Positions 11,001 through 26,000 of a stretch of DNA of 64,000 nt are shown in pieces (the first letter of the stretch is position 1; each line of letters opens with the position of its first letter). Below the pieces are notes generated by a model that was not told the DNA's origin, did no database searches, and was given only the letters and a program-made list of their open reading frames with translations. The translations under genes and the position numbers were made by a program. Where the stretch lies: NCBI GenBank assembly GCA_032433765.1, contig JAVIAB010000047.1:13534107-13598106 (forward strand), in the 5' to 3' direction. Source of the stretch: Megaustenia siamemsis (taxonomy: Eukaryota; Mollusca; Gastropoda; Stylommatophora; Ariophantidae).

Positions 11001-14000
11001 GTAGTGATATTCTTGTCTAGCCGGCTCGGGTAGTGATATTCTTGTCTAGCCGACTCGGGTAGTGATATTCTTGTCAAGCCGGCTCGGGTAGTGCTATTCG
11101 ATGTCTAGCCGGCTCGGGTAGTGATATTCTTGTCTAGCCGACTCGGGTAGTGTTATTCTTGTTTAGCCGACTCGGGTAGTGCTATTCTTGTCTAGTCGAC
11201 TCGGGTAGTGATATTCTTGTCTAGCCGGCTCGGGTAGTGATATTCTTGTTTAGCCGACTCGGGTAGTGATATTCTTGTTTAGCTGACTCGGGTAGTGATA
11301 TTCTTGTCTAGCCGACTCGGGTAGTGATATTCTTGTCTAGCCGACTCGGGTAGTGATATTCTTGTCTAGCCGGCTCGGGTAGTGATATTCTTGTCTAGCT
11401 GACTCGGGTAGTGATATTCTATGTCTAGCCGACTCGGGTAGTGCTATTCTTGTCTAGCCGACTCGGGTAGGGCTATTCTTGTCTAGCCGACTCGGGTAGT
11501 GATATTCTTGTCTAGCCGACTCGGGTAGTGATATTCTTGTCTAGCCGGCTCGGGTAGTGATATTCTTGTCTAGCTGACTCGGGTAGTGATATTTTTGTCT
11601 AGCCGGCTCGGGTAGTGATATTCTTGTCTAGCCGACTCGGGTAGTGATATTCTGTCTAGCCGAGTCGGGTAGTGATATTCTTGTCTAGCCGACTCGGGTA
11701 GTGATATTCTTGTCTAGCCGACTCGGGTAGTGCTATTCTTGTCTAGCCGACTCGGGTAGTGATATTCTTGTCTAGCCGGCTCGGGTAGTGCTATTTTTGT
11801 CTAGCCGACTCGGGTAGTGATATTCTAGTCTAGCCGACTCGGGTAGTGATATTCTTGTCTAGCCGACTCGGGTAGTGCTATTCTTGTCTAGCCGACTCGG
11901 GTAGTGCTATTCTTGTCTAGCCGACGGGTAGTGCTATTCTTGTCTAGCCGACTCGGGTAGTGCTATTCTTGTCTAGCAGACTCGGGTAGTGCTATTCTTG
12001 TCTAGCCGACTCGGGTAGTGCTATTCTTGTCTAGCCGACTCGGGTAGTGATATTCTTGTCTAGCCGACTCGGGTAGTGCTATTTTTCTCTAGCCGGCTCG
12101 GGTAGTGCTATTCTTGTCTAGCCGACTCGGGTAGTGCTATTCTTGTCTAGCCGACACGGGTAGTGCTATTCTTGTCTAGCCGACTCGGGTAGTGCTATTC
12201 TTGTCTAGCCGACTCGGGTAGTGCTATTCTTGTCTAGCCGACTCGGGTAGTGCTATTCTTGTCTAGCCGACTCGGGTAGTGCTATTCTTGTCTAGCCGAC
12301 TCTAGGGGTAGTGATATTCTTGTCTAGCCGACTCGGGTAGTGATATTCTTGTTAGCCGACTCGGGTAGTGATATTCGTGTTTAGCCGACTCGGGTAGTGA
12401 TATTCTTGTCTAGCCGACTCGGGTAGTGATATTCTTGTTTAGCCGACTCGGGTAGTGATATTCTATGTCTAGCCGACTTGGGTAGTGATATTCTATGTCT
12501 AACCGACTCGGGTAGTGATATCTTGTTTAGCCGACTCGGGTAGTGATATTCTTGTTTAGCCGACTCGGGTAGTGATATCTTGTTTAGCCGACTCGGGTAG
12601 TGATACTCGTGTTTAGCCGACTCGGGTAGTGATATTCTTGTCTAGCCGACTCGGTAGTGATATTCTTGTTTAGCCGACTCGGGTAGTGATATTCTATGTC
12701 TAGCCGACTTGGGTAGTGATATTCTATGTCTAGCCGACTCGGGTAGTGCTATTCTGTCTAGCCGACTCGGGTAGTGCTATTCTATGTCTAGCCGACTCGG
12801 GTAGTGCTATTCTAAGTCTAGCGACTTGGGTAGTGATATTCTATGTCTAGCCGACTCGGGTAGTGATATTCTATGTCTAGCCGACTCGGGTAGTGATATT
12901 CTATGTCTAGCCGACTCGGGTAGTATTTCTATGTCTAGCCGACTCGGGTAGTGATATTCTTGTCTAGCCGACTTGGGTAGTGATATCTTGTCTAGCCGAC
13001 GGTAGTAGGAGATTCTTTGTCTAGCCGACTTGGGTAGTATTATTCTATGTCTAGCCGACTTGGGTAGTGATATTCTATGTCTAGCCGACTCGGGTAGTGC
13101 TATTCTTGTCTAGCCGACTTGGGTAGTGATATTCTTGTCTAGCCGACTTGGGTAGTGATATTCTATGTCTAGCCGACTTGGGTAGTATTATTCTATGTCT
13201 AGCCGACTTGGGTAGTGCTATTCTATGTCTAGCCGACTCGGGTAATGCTATTCTATGTCTAGCCGACTGGGTAGTGCTATCTCGGTCTAGCCGACTTGGT
13301 AGTGATATTCTTGTCTAGCCGACTTGGGTAGTGCTATTCTATGTCTAGCCGACTCGGGTAGTGCTATTCTCGGTCTAGCCGACTTGGGTAGTGATATTCT
13401 CGGTCTAGCCGACTTGGGTAGTGCTATTCTCGGTCTAGCCGACTTGGGTAGTGATATTCTATGTCTAGCCGACTTGGGTAGTGCTATTCTATGTCTAGCC
13501 GACTTGGTAGTGATATTCTTGTCTAGCCGACTCGGTAGTTCTATTCTCGGTCTAGCCGACTTGGTAGTGATATTCTATGTCTAGCCGACTTGGGTAGTGC
13601 TATTCTATGTCTAGCCGACTGGGTAGTGCTATTCTCGGTCTAGCCGACTTGGGTAGTGATATTCTTGTCTAGCCGACTTGGGTAGTGATATTCTATGTCT
13701 AGCCGACTTGGGTAGTGATATTCTTGTCTAGCCGACTCGGGTAGTGATATTCTTGTCTAGCCGACTTGGGTAGTGATATTCTATGTCTAGCCGACTTGGG
13801 TAGTGATATTCTATGTCTAGCCGACTGGGTAGTGATATTCTTGTCTAGCGACTCGGGTAGTGATATTCTTGTCTAGCCGCTCGGGTAGTGATATTCTTGT
13901 CTAGCCGGCTCGGGTAGTGCTATTCGATGTCTAGCCGACTCGGGTAGTGATATTCTTGTCTAGCCGGCTGGGTAGTGATATTCTTGTCTAGCCGGCTCGG

Positions 14001-17000
14001 GTAGTGATATTCTTGTCTAGCCGGCTCGGGTAGTGATATTCTTGTCTAGCCGACTCGGGTAGTGATATTCTTGTCTAGCCGGCTCGGGTAGTGCTTCGAT
14101 GTCTAGCCGGCTCGGGTAGTGATATTCTTGTCTAGCCGACTTGGGTAATGATACTCTTGTCTAGCGACTCGAAGCGGTAGTGCTATTCTGTCTAGCCGAC
14201 TCGGGTAGTGATATTCTTGTCTAGCCGGCTTGGGTAGTGCTATTCTTGTCTAGCCGACTCGGGTAGTGATATTCTTGTCTAGCCGACTCGGGTAGTGATA
14301 TTCTTGTCTAACCGCTCGGGTAGTGATATTCTTGTTTAGCCGACTCGTGTAGTGATATTCTTGTTAGCCGACTCGGGTAGTGATATTCTTGTCTAGCCGA
14401 CTCGGGTAGTGATATTCTTGTCTAGCCGGCTCGGGTAGTGCTATTCGATGTCTAGCCGGCTGGGTAGTGATATTCTTGTCTAGCCGACTTGGGTAATGAT
14501 ACTCTTGTCTAGCCGACTCGGGTAGTGATATCTTGTCTAGCCGACTGGGTAGTGATATTCTTGTCTAGCCGACTTGGATAGTGATATTCTTGTCTAGCCG
14601 ACTTGGGTAGTGATATTCTTGTCTAGCCGACTTGGGTAGTGATATTCTGTCTAGCCGACTTGGGTAGTGATATACTTATCTAGCCGACTTGGGTAGTGAT
14701 ATTCTTGTCTAGCCGACTCGGGTAGTGATATTCTTGTCTAGCCGGCTCGGGTAGTGATATTCTTGTCTAGCCGACTTGGGTAGTGATATTCTTGTCTAGC
14801 GACTTGGGTAGTGATATTCTATGTCTAGCCGACTCGGGTAGTGATATTCTTGTCTAGCCGACTTGGATAGTGATATTCTTGTCTAGCCGACTTGGGTAGT
14901 GATATTCTTGTCTAGCCGACTTGGGTAGTGATATTCTTGTCTAGCCGACTTGGGTAGTGATATTCTTGTCTAGCCGACTTGGGTAGTGATATTCTTGTCT
15001 AGCCGACTTGGGTAGTGATATTCTTGTCTAGCCGACTGGGTAGTGCTATTCTATGTCTAGCCGACTTGGGTAGTGATATTCTTGTCTAGCCGACTTGGGT
15101 AGTGATATTCTATGTCTAGCGCTCCTCGGTAGTGAGTGATTTCTATGTCTAGTGTGGGTAGTGTATTCTTGTCTAGCCGTCTAGTGTATGAATTCTTGTC
15201 TAGCCGACTCGGGTAGTGATATTCTTGTCTAGCCGGCTCGGGTAGTGCTATTCGATGTCTAGCCGGCTCGGGTAGTGATATTCTTGTCTAGCCGACTTGG
15301 GTAATGATACTCTTGTCTAGCCGACTCGGGTAGTGCTATTCTGTCTAGCCGACTCGGGTAGTGATATTCTTGTCTAGCCGACTGGGGTAGTGATATTCTA
15401 TGTCTAGCCGACTCGGGTAGTGATATTCTTGTCTAGCCGACTTGGTAGTGATATTCTTGTCTAGCCGACTCGGGTAGTGATATTCTTGTCTAGCCGACTT
15501 GGGTAGAGATATCTTGTCTAGCCGACTCGGGTAGTGCTATTCTTGTCTAGCCGACTAGGGTAGTGATATTCTTGTCTAGCGACTCGGGTAGTGCTATTCG
15601 ATGTCTAGCCGACTCGGGTAGTGATATTCTTGTCTAGCCGGCTCGGGTAGTGCTATTCGATGTCTAGCCGACTTGGGTAGTGATATTCTTGTCTAGCCGA
15701 CTTGGGTAGTGATATTCTTGTCTAGCCGACTTGGATAGTGATATTCTTGTCTAGCCGACTTGGGTAGTGATATTCTTGTCTAGCCGACTTGGGTAGTGAT
15801 ATTCTTGTCTAGCCGACTTGGGTAGTGATATACTTATCTAGCCGACTTGGGTAGTGATATTCTTGTCTAGCCGACTCGGGTAGTGATATTCTTGTCTAGC
15901 CGGCTCGGGTAGTGATATTCTTGTCTAGCCGACTCGGGTAGTGATATTCTATGTCTAGCCGACTTGGTAGTGATATTCTATGTCTAGCCGACTCGGGTAG
16001 TGATATTCTTGTCTAGCCGACTTGGATAGTGATATTCTTGTCTAGCCGACTTGGGTAGTGATATTCTTGTCTAGCCGACTTGGTAGTGATATTCTTGTCT
16101 AGCGACTTGGGTAGTGATATTCTTGTTTAGCCGACTTGGGTAGTGCTATTCTCGTCTAGCCGACTTGGGTAGTGATATTCTATGTCTAGCCGACTTGGGT
16201 AGTGCTATTCTATGTCTAGCCGACTTGGGTAGTGATATTCTTGTCTAGCCGACTTGGGTAGTGATATTCTATGTCTAGCCGACTTGGGTAGTGCTATTCT
16301 CGGTCTAGCCGACTTGGGTAGTGATATTCTATGTCTAGCCGACTTGGGTAGTGCTATTCTATGTCTAGCCGACTTGGGTAGTGCTATTCTCGGTCTAGCC
16401 GACTTGGGTAGTGATATTCTATGTCTAGCCGACTTGGGTAGTGCTATTCTATGTCTAGCCGATTTGGGTAGTGATATTCTATGTCTAGCCGACTTTAGTA
16501 GTGCTATTCTATGTCTAGCCGACTCGGGTAGTGCTATTTCGGTCTAGCCGACTTGGGTAGTGATATTCTTGTCTAGCCGACTTGGGTAGTGATATTCTAT
16601 GTCTAGCCGACTTGGGTAGTGATATTCTTGTCTAGCCGACTCGGGTAGTGATATTCTTGTCTAGCCGACTTGGGTAGTGATATTCTATGTCTAGCCGACT
16701 TGGGTAGTGATATTCTATGTCTAGCCGACTTGGGTAGTGATATTCTTGTCTAGCCGACTTTGTGTAGTGATATTCTTGTCTAGCCGACTTGGGTAGTGAT
16801 ATTCTTGTCTAGCCGACACGGGTAGTGATTATTCTTGTCTAGCCGACTTGGGTAGTGATATTCTATGTCTAGCCGACTTGGGTAGTGATATTCTATGTCT
16901 AGCCGACTCGGGTAGTGATATTCTTGTCTAGCCGATGGATAGTGATATTCTTGTCTAGCCGACTTGGGTAGTGATATTCTTGTCTAGCCGACTTGGTAGT

Positions 17001-20000
17001 GATATTCTTGTCTAGCCGACTTGGGTAGTCATATTCTTGTCTAGCCGACTGGGTAGTGATATTCTTGTCTAGCCGACTCGGGTAGTGATATTCTTGTCTA
17101 GCCGACTTGGGTAGAGATATTCTTGTCTAGCCGACTCGGGTAGTGCTATTCTTGTCTAGCGACTAGGGTAGTGATATCTTGTCTAGCCGACTCGGATAGT
17201 GCTATTCGATGTCTAGCCGACTGGGTAGTGATATTCTTGTCTAGCCGCTCGGGTAGTGCTATTCGATGTCTAGCCGACTTGGGTAGTGATATTCTTGTCT
17301 AGCGACTTGGATAGTGATATTCTTGTCTAGCCGACTTGGGTAGTGATATTCTTGTCTAGCCGACTTGGGTAGTGATATTCTTGTCTAGCCGACTTGGGTA
17401 GTCATATTCTTGTCTAGCCGACTTGGGTAGTGATATTCTGTCTAGCCGACTCGGGTAGTGATATTCTTGTCTAGCCGACTTGGTAGAGATATTCTTGTCT
17501 AGCCGACTCGGGTAGTGCTATTCTTGTCTAGCGACGGTGGGTAGTGATATTCTTGTCTAGCCGACTCGGATAGTGCTATTCGATGTCTAGGCGACTGGGT
17601 AGTGATATTCTTGTCTAGCCGGCTCGGGTAGTGCTATTCGATGTCTAGCCGACTTGGGTAGTGATATTCTTGTCTAGCCGACTTGGGTAGTGATATTCTT
17701 GTCTAGCCGACTTGGATAGTGATATTCTTGTCTAGCCGACTTGGGTAGTGATATTCTTGTCTAGCCGACTTGGGTAGTGATATTCTTGTCTAGCCGACTT
17801 GGGTAGTGATATTCTTGTCTAGCCCACTTGGGTAGTGATATTCTTGTCTAGCCGACTCGGGTAGTGATATTCTGTCTAGCCGGCTCGGGTAGTGATATTC
17901 TTGTCTAGCCGCTCGGGTGTGATATTCTTGTCTAGCCGCTCGGGTAGTGCTATTCGATGTCTAGCCGACTCGGGTAGTGATATTCTGTCTAGCCGGCTGG
18001 GTAGTGATATTCTTGTCTAGCCGGCTCGGGTAGTGATATTCTTGTCTAGCCGGCTCGGGTAGTGATATTCTTGTCTAGCCGACTCGGGTAGTGATATTCT
18101 TGTCTAGCCGGCTCGGGTAGTGCTATTCGATGTCTAGCCGGCTCGGGTAGTGATATTCTTGTCTAGCCGACTTGGGTAATGATACTCTTGTCTAGCCGAC
18201 TCGGGTAGTGCTATTCTGTCTAGCCGACTCGGGTAGTGATATTCTTGTCTAGCCGGCTCGGGGTAGTGCTATTCTTGTCTAGCCGACTCGGGTAGTGATA
18301 TTCTTGTCTAGCCGACTCGGGTAGTGATATTCTTGTCTAACCGCTCGGGTAGTGATATTCTTGTTTAGCCGACTCGTGTAGTGATATTCTTGTTTAGCCG
18401 ACTCGGGTAGTGATATTCTTGTCTAGCCGACTCGGGTAGTGATATTCTTGTCTAGCCGACTCGGTAGTGATATTCTTGTCTAGCCGCTCGGGTAGTGATA
18501 TTCTTGTCTAGCTGACTCGGGTAGTGATATTCTTGTCTAGCCGACTTGGGTAGTGATACTCTTGTCTAGCCGACTCGGGTAGTGCTATTCTGTCTAGCCG
18601 ACTCGGGTAGTGATATTCTTGTCTAGCCGGCTCGGGTAGTGCTATTCTTGTCTAGCCGACTCGGGTAGAGATATTCTTGTCTAGCTGACTCGGGTAGTGA
18701 TATTCTTGTCTAGCCGACTTGGGTAGTGATATTCTTGTCTAGCCGACTCGGGTAGTGATATTATTGTCTAGCCGGCTCGGGTAGTGATATTCTTGTCTAG
18801 CTGACTCGGGTAGTGATATCTTGTCTAGCGGCTCGGGTAGTGCTATTCTTGTCTAGCCGACTCGGGTAGTGATATTCTTGTCTAGCCGAGTCGAGTAGTG
18901 ATATTCTTGTCTAGCCGACTGGGTAGTGATATTCTTGTCTAGCCGACTCGTGTAGTGCTATTCTTGTCTAGCTGACTCGGGTAGTGCTATTCTTGTCTAG
19001 CCGACTCGGGTAGTGCTATTCTTGTCTAGCCGACTCGGGTAGTGCTATTCTTGTCTAGCCGACTTGGGTAGTGCTATTCTTGTCTAGCCGACTCGGGTAG
19101 TGCTATTCTTGTCTAGCCGACTCGTAGTGATATTCTTGTCTAGCCGAATCGGGTAGTGCTATTCTTGTCTAGCCGGCTCGGGTAGTGCTATTCTTGTCTA
19201 GCGGCTCGTGTAGTGCTATTCTTGTCTAGCCGACACGGGTAGTGCTATTCTTGTCTAGCCGACTGGTAGTGCTATTCTTGTCTAGCCGACTCGGGTAGTG
19301 CTATTCTTGTCTAGCCGACTCGGGTAGTCCTATCTTGTCTAGCCGACTCGGGTAGTGCTATTCTTGTCTAGCCGACTCGGATGCTATTCTTGTCAAGCCG
19401 ACTCGGGTAGTGCTATTCTTGTCTAGCCGACTCGGGTAGTGCTATTCTTGTCTAGCCGACTCGGGTAGTGCTATTCTTGTCTAGCCGACTCGGGTAGTGC
19501 TATTCTTGTCTAGCCGACTCGGGTAGTGATATTCTTGTCTAGCCGACTCGGGTAGTGATATTCTTGTCTAGCCGACTCGGGTAGTTATATTCTTGTCTAG
19601 CCGACTCGGGTAGTGATATTCTTGTCTAGCCGACTCGGGTAGTGATATTCTTGTCTAGCCGACTCGGGTAGTGATATTCTTGTCTAGCCGACTCGGGTAG
19701 TGCTATTCGATGTCTAGCTGACTCGGGTAGTGATATTCGATGTCTAGCCGACTCGGGTAGTGATATTCTTGTCTAGCCGACTCGGGTAGTGATATTCTTG
19801 TCTAGCCGACTCGGGTAGTGCTATTCTATGTCTAGCCGACTTGGGTAGTGATATTCTATGTCTAGCCGACTCGGGTAGTGATATTCTTGTCTAGCCGACT
19901 TGGATAGTGATATTCTTGTCTAGCCGACTGGGTAGTGATATTCTTGTCTAGCCGACTTGGGTAGTGATATTCTTGTCTAGCTGACTGGGTAGTGATATTC

Positions 20001-23000
20001 TTGTTTAGCCGACTTGGGTAGTGCTATTCTCGGTCTAGCCGACTTGGGTAGTGATATTCTATGTCTAGCCGACTTGGGTAGTGCTATTCTATGTCTAGCC
20101 GACTTGGGTAGTGATATTCTTGTCTAGCCGACTTGGGTAGTGATATTCTATGTCTAGCCGACTTGGGTAGTGCTATTCTCGGTCTAGCCGACTTGGGTAG
20201 TGATATTATGTCTAGCCGACTTGGGTAGTGCTATTCTATGTCTAGCCGACTTGGGTAGTGCTATTCTCGGTCTAGCCGACTTGGTAGTGATATTCTATGT
20301 CTAGCCGACTTGGGTAGTGCTATTCTATGTCTAGCCGACTTGGGTAGTGATATTCTATGTCTAGCCGACTTTAGTAGTGCTATTCTATGTCTAGCCGACT
20401 CGGGTAGTGCTATTCTCGGTCTAGCCGACTTGGGTAGTGATATTCTTGTCTAGCCGACTTGGGTAGTGATATTCTATGTCTAGCCGACTTGGGTAGTGAT
20501 ATCTTGTCTAGCCGACTCGGGTAGTGATATTCTTGTCTAGCCGACTTGGGTAGTGATATTCTATGTCTAGCCGACTGGGTAGTGATATTCTTGTCTAGCC
20601 GACTTGGGTAGTGATATTCTTGTCTAGCCGACTTGTGTAGTGATATTCTTGTCTAGCCGACTTGGGTAGTGATATTCTTCTCTAGCCGACACGGGTAGTG
20701 ATATTCTTGTCTAGCCGACTGGGTAGTGATATTCTATGTCTAGCCGACTTGGGTAGTGATATTCTATGTCTAGCCGACTCGGGTAGTGATATTCTTGTCT
20801 AGCCGACTTGGATAGTGATATTCTTGTCTAGCCGACTTGGGTAGTGATATTCTTGTCTAGCCGACTTGGGTAGTGATATTCTTGTCTAGCCGACTGGGTA
20901 GTGATATTCTATGTCTAGCCGACTTGGGTAGTGATATTCTTGTCTAGCCGACTTGGGTAGTGATATTCTTGTCTAGCCGACTCGGGTAGTGATATTCTTG
21001 TCTAGCCGACTTGGGTAGAGATATCTTGTCTAGCCGACTCGGGTAGTGCTATTCTTGTCTAGCCGACTAGGGTAGTGATATTCTGTCTAGCCGACTCGGA
21101 TAGTGCTATTCGATGTCTAGCCGACTCGGGTAGTGATATTCTTGTCTAGCCGGCTCGGGTAGTGCTATTCGATGTCTAGCCGACTTGGGTAGTGATATTC
21201 TTGTCTAGCCGACTTGGGTAGTGATATTCTTGTCTAGCGACTCGGATAGTGATATTCTTGTCTAGCCGACTTGGGTAGTGATTTCTTGTCTAGCCGACTT
21301 GGGTAGTGATATTCTTGTCTAGCCGACTTGGGTAGTGATATTCTTGTCTAGCCGACTTGGGTAGTGATATTCTTGTCTAGCCGACTCGGGTAGTGATATT
21401 CTTGTCTAGCCGGCTCGGGTAGTGATATTCTTGTCTAGCCGGCTCGGGTAGTGATATTCTTGTCTAGCCGGCTCGGGTAGTGATATTCTTGTCTAGCCGG
21501 CTCGGGTAGTGCTATTCGATGTCTAGCCGACTCGGGTAGTGATATTCTTGTCTAGCCGGCTCGGGTAGTGATATTCTTGTCTAGCCGGCTCGGGTAGTGA
21601 TATTCTTGTCTAGCCGGCTCGGGTAGTGATATTCTTGTCTAGCCGACTCGGGTAGTGATATTCTTGTCTAGCCGGCTCGGGTAGTGCTATTCGATGTCTA
21701 GCCGGCTCGGGTAGTGATATTCTTGTCTAGCCGACTTGGGTAATGATACTCTTGTCTAGCCGACTCGGGTAGTGCTATTCTGTCTAGCCGACTCGGGTAG
21801 TGATATTCTTGTCTAGCCGGCTCGGGTAGTGCTATTCTTGTCTAGCCGACTCGGGTAGTGATATTCTGTCTAGCCGACTCGGGTAGTGATATTCTTGTCT
21901 AACGGTCGGGTAGTGATATTCTTGTTTAGCCGACTCGGGTAGTGATATTCTTGTTTAGCCGACTCGGGTAGTGATATTCTTGTCTAGCCGACTGGGTAGT
22001 GATATTCTTGTCTAGCCGACTCGGGTAGTGATATTCTTGTCTAGCCGGCTCGGGTAGTGATATTCTTGTCTAGCTGACTCGGGTAGTGATATTCTTGTCT
22101 AGCCGACTTGGGTAGTGATACTCTTGTCTAGCCGACTCGGGTAGTGCTATTCTGTCTAGCCGACTCGGGTAGTGATATTCTTGTCTAGCCGGCTCGGGTA
22201 GTGCTATTCTTGTCTAGCCGACTCGGGTAGAGATATTCTTGTCTAGCTGACTCGGGTAGTGATATTCTTGTCTAGCCGACTCGGGTAGTGATATTCTTGT
22301 CTAGCCGACTCGGGTAGTGATATTATTGTCTAGCCGGCTCGGGTAGTGATATTCTTGTCTAGCTGACTCGGGTAGTGATATTCTTGTCTAGCCGGCTCGG
22401 GTAGTGCTATTCTTGTCTAGCCGACTCGGGTAGTGATATTCTTGTCTAGCCGAGTCGAGTAGTGATATTCTTGTCTAGCCGACTCGGGTAGTGATATTCT
22501 TGTCTAGCCGACTCGTGTAGTGCTATTCTTGTCTAGCTGACTCGGGTAGTGCTATTCTTGTCTAGCCGACTCGGGTAGTGATATTCTTGTCTAGCCGACT
22601 CGGGTAGTGCTATTCTTGTCTAGCCGACTTGGGTAGTGCTATTCTTGTCTAGCCGACTCGGGTAGTGCTATTCTTGTCTAGCCGACTCGGGTAGTGATAT
22701 TCTTGTCTAGCCGAATCGGGTAGTGCTATTCTTGTCTAGCCGGCTCGGGTAGTGCTATTCTTGTCTAGCCGGCTCGTGTAGTGCTATTCTTGTCTAGCCG
22801 ACATGGGTAGTGCTATTCTTGTCTAGCCGACTCGGGTAGTGCTATTCTTGTCTAGCCGACTCGGGTAGTGCTATTCTTGTCTAGCCGACTCGGGTAGTGC
22901 TATTCTTGTCTAGCCGACTCGGGTAGTGCTATTCTTGTCTAGCCGACTCGGATGCTATTCTTGTCAAGCCGACTCGGGTAGTGCTATTCTTGTCTAGCCG

Positions 23001-26000
23001 ACTCGGGTAGTGCTATTCTTGTCTAGCCGACTCGGGAAGTGCTATTCTTGTCTAGCCGACTCGGGTAGTGCTATTCTTGTCTAGCCGACTCGGGTAGTGA
23101 TATTCTTGTCTAGCCGACTCGGGTAGTGATATTCTTGTCTAGCCGACTCGGGTAGTTATATTCTTGTCTAGCCGACTCGGGTAGTGATATTCTTGTCTAG
23201 CCGACTCGGGTAGTGATATTCTTGTCTAGCCGACTCGGGTAGTGATATTCTTGTCTAGCCGACTCGGGTAGTGCTATTCGATGTCTAGCTGACTCGGGTA
23301 GTGATATTCGATGTCTAGCCGACTCGGGTAGTGATATTCTTGTCTAGCCGACTCGGGTAGTGATATTCTTGTCTAGCCGACTCGGGTAGTGCTATTCGAT
23401 GTCTAGCCGGCTCGGGTAGTGATATTCTTGTCTAGCCGGCTCGGGTAGTGATATTCTTGTCTAGCCGACTCGGGTAGTGATATTTTTGTCTAGCCGACTC
23501 GGGTAGTGCTATTCTATGTCTAGCCGACTCGGGTAGTGCTATTCTATGTCTAGCCGACTCGGGTAGTGCTATTCTATGTCTAGCCGACTCGGGTAGTGCT
23601 ATTCTATGTCTTGCCGACTTGGGTAGTGCTATTCTATGTCTAGCCGACTCGGGTAGTGCTATTCTCGGTCTAGCCGACTTGGGTAGTGATATTCTCGGTC
23701 TAGCCGACTTGGGTAGTGCTATTCTCGGTCTAGCCGACTTGGGTAGTGATATTCTATGTCTAGCCGACTTGGGTAGTGCTATTCTATGTCTAGCCGACTT
23801 GGGTAGTGATATTCTGTCTAGCCGACTCGGGTAGTTCTATTCTCGGTCTAGCCGACTTGGGTAGTGATATTCTATGTCTAGCCGACTTGGGTAGTGCTAT
23901 TCTATGTCTAGCCGACTCGGGTAGTGCTATTCTCGGTCTAGCCGACTTGGGTAGTGATATTCTTGTCTAGCCGACTTGGGTAGTGATATTCTATGTCTAG
24001 CCGACTTGGGTAGTGATATTCTTGTCTAGCCGACTCGGGTAGTGATATTCTTGTCTAGCCGACTTGGGTAGTGATATTCTATGTCTAGCCGACTTGGGTA
24101 GTGATATTCTATGTCTAGCCGACTGGGTAGTGATATTCTTGTCTAGCCGACTTGGGTAGTGATATTCTTGTCTAGCCGACTTGGGTAGTGATATTCTTGT
24201 CTAGCCGACTCGGGTAGTGATATTCTTGTCTAGCCGACTTGGGTAGTGATATTCTATGTCTAGCCGACTTGGGTAGTGATATTCTATGTCTAGCCGACTC
24301 GGGTAGTGATATTCTTGTCTAGCCGACTTGGATAGTGATATTCTTGTCTAGCCGACTTGGGTAGTGATATTCTTGTCTAGCCGACTTGGATAGTGATATT
24401 CTTGTCTAGCCGACTTGGGTAGTGATATTCTTGTCTAGCCGACTTGGGTAGTGATATTCTTGTCTAGCCGACTGGGGTAGTGATATTCTATGTCTAGCCG
24501 ACTCGGGTAGTGATATTCTTGTCTAGCCGACTTGGGTAGTGATATTCTTGTCTAGCCGACTCGGGTAGTGATATTCTTGTCTAGCCGACTTGGGTAGAGA
24601 TATTCTTGTCTAGCCGACTCGGGTAGTGCTATTCTTGTCTAGCCGACTAGGGTAGTGATATTCTTGTCTAGCCGACTCGGGTAGTGCTATTCGATGTCTA
24701 GCCGACTCGGGTAGTGATATTCTTGTCTAGCCGGCTCGGGTAGTGCTATTCGATGTCTAGCCGACTTGGGCAGTGATATTCTTGTCTAGCCGACTTGGGT
24801 AGTGATATTCTTGTCTAGCCGACTTGGATAGTGATATTCTTGTCTAGCCGACTTGGGTAGTGATATTCTTGTCTAGCCGACTTGGGTAGTGATATTCTTG
24901 TCTAGCCGACTTGGGTAGTGATATACTTATCTAGCCGACTTGGGTAGTGATATTCTTGTCTAGCCGACTCGGGTAGTGATATTCTTGTCTAGCCGGCTCG
25001 GGTAGTGATATTCTTGTCTAGCCGACTTGGGTAGTGATATTCTATGTCTAGCCGACTTGGGTAGTGATATTCTATGTCTAGCCGACTCGGGTAGTGATAT
25101 TCTTGTCTAGCCGACTTGGATAGTGATATTCTTGTCTAGCCGACTTGGGTAGTGATATTCTTGTCTAGCCGACTTGGGTAGTGATATTCTTGTCTAGCTG
25201 ACTTGGGTAGTGATATTCTTGTTTAGCCGACTTGGGTAGTGCTATTCTCGGTCTAGCCGACTTGGGTAGTGATATTCTATGTCTAGCCGACTTGGGTAGT
25301 GCTATTCTATGTCTAGCCGACTTGGGTAGTGATATTCTTGTCTAGCCGACTTGGGTAGTGATATTCTATGTCTAGCCGACTTGGGTAGTGCTATTCTCGG
25401 TCTAGCCGACTTGGGTAGTGATATTCTATGTCTAGCCGACTTGGGTAGTGCTATTCTATGTCTAGCCGACTTGGGTAGTGCTATTCTCGGTCTAGCCGAC
25501 TTGGGTAGTGATATTCTATGTCTAGCCGACTTGGGTAGTGCTATTCTATGTCTAGCCGACTTGGGTAGTGATATTCTATGTCTAGCCGACTTTAGTAGTG
25601 CTATTCTATGTCTAGCCGACTCGGGTAGTGCTATTCTCGGTCTAGCCGACTTGGGTAGTGATATTCTTGTCTAGCCGACTTGGGTAGTGATATTCTATGT
25701 CTAGCCGACTTGGGTAGTGATATTCTTGTCTAGCCGACTCGGGTAGTGATATTCTTGTCTAGCCGACTTGGGTAGTGATATTCTATGTCTAGCCGACTTG
25801 GGTAGTGATATTCTATGTCTAGCCGACTTGGTAGTGATATTCTTGTCTAGCCGACTTGTGTAGTGATATTCTTGTCTAGCCGACTTGGGTAGTGATATTC
25901 TTGTCTAGCCGACACGGGTAGTGATATTCTTGTCTAGCCGACTGGGTAGTGATATTCTATGTCTAGCCGACTTGGGTAGTGATATTCTATGTCTAGCCGA

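Noticed and set aside
13324..25674. Open frames of 71-107 codons with GSDILCLADL repeats (13324, 16254, 23619, 25351)
   Set aside because: They occur only where consecutive satellite units are 30 bp. The 29-bp units shift the frame, and there is no context for expression.
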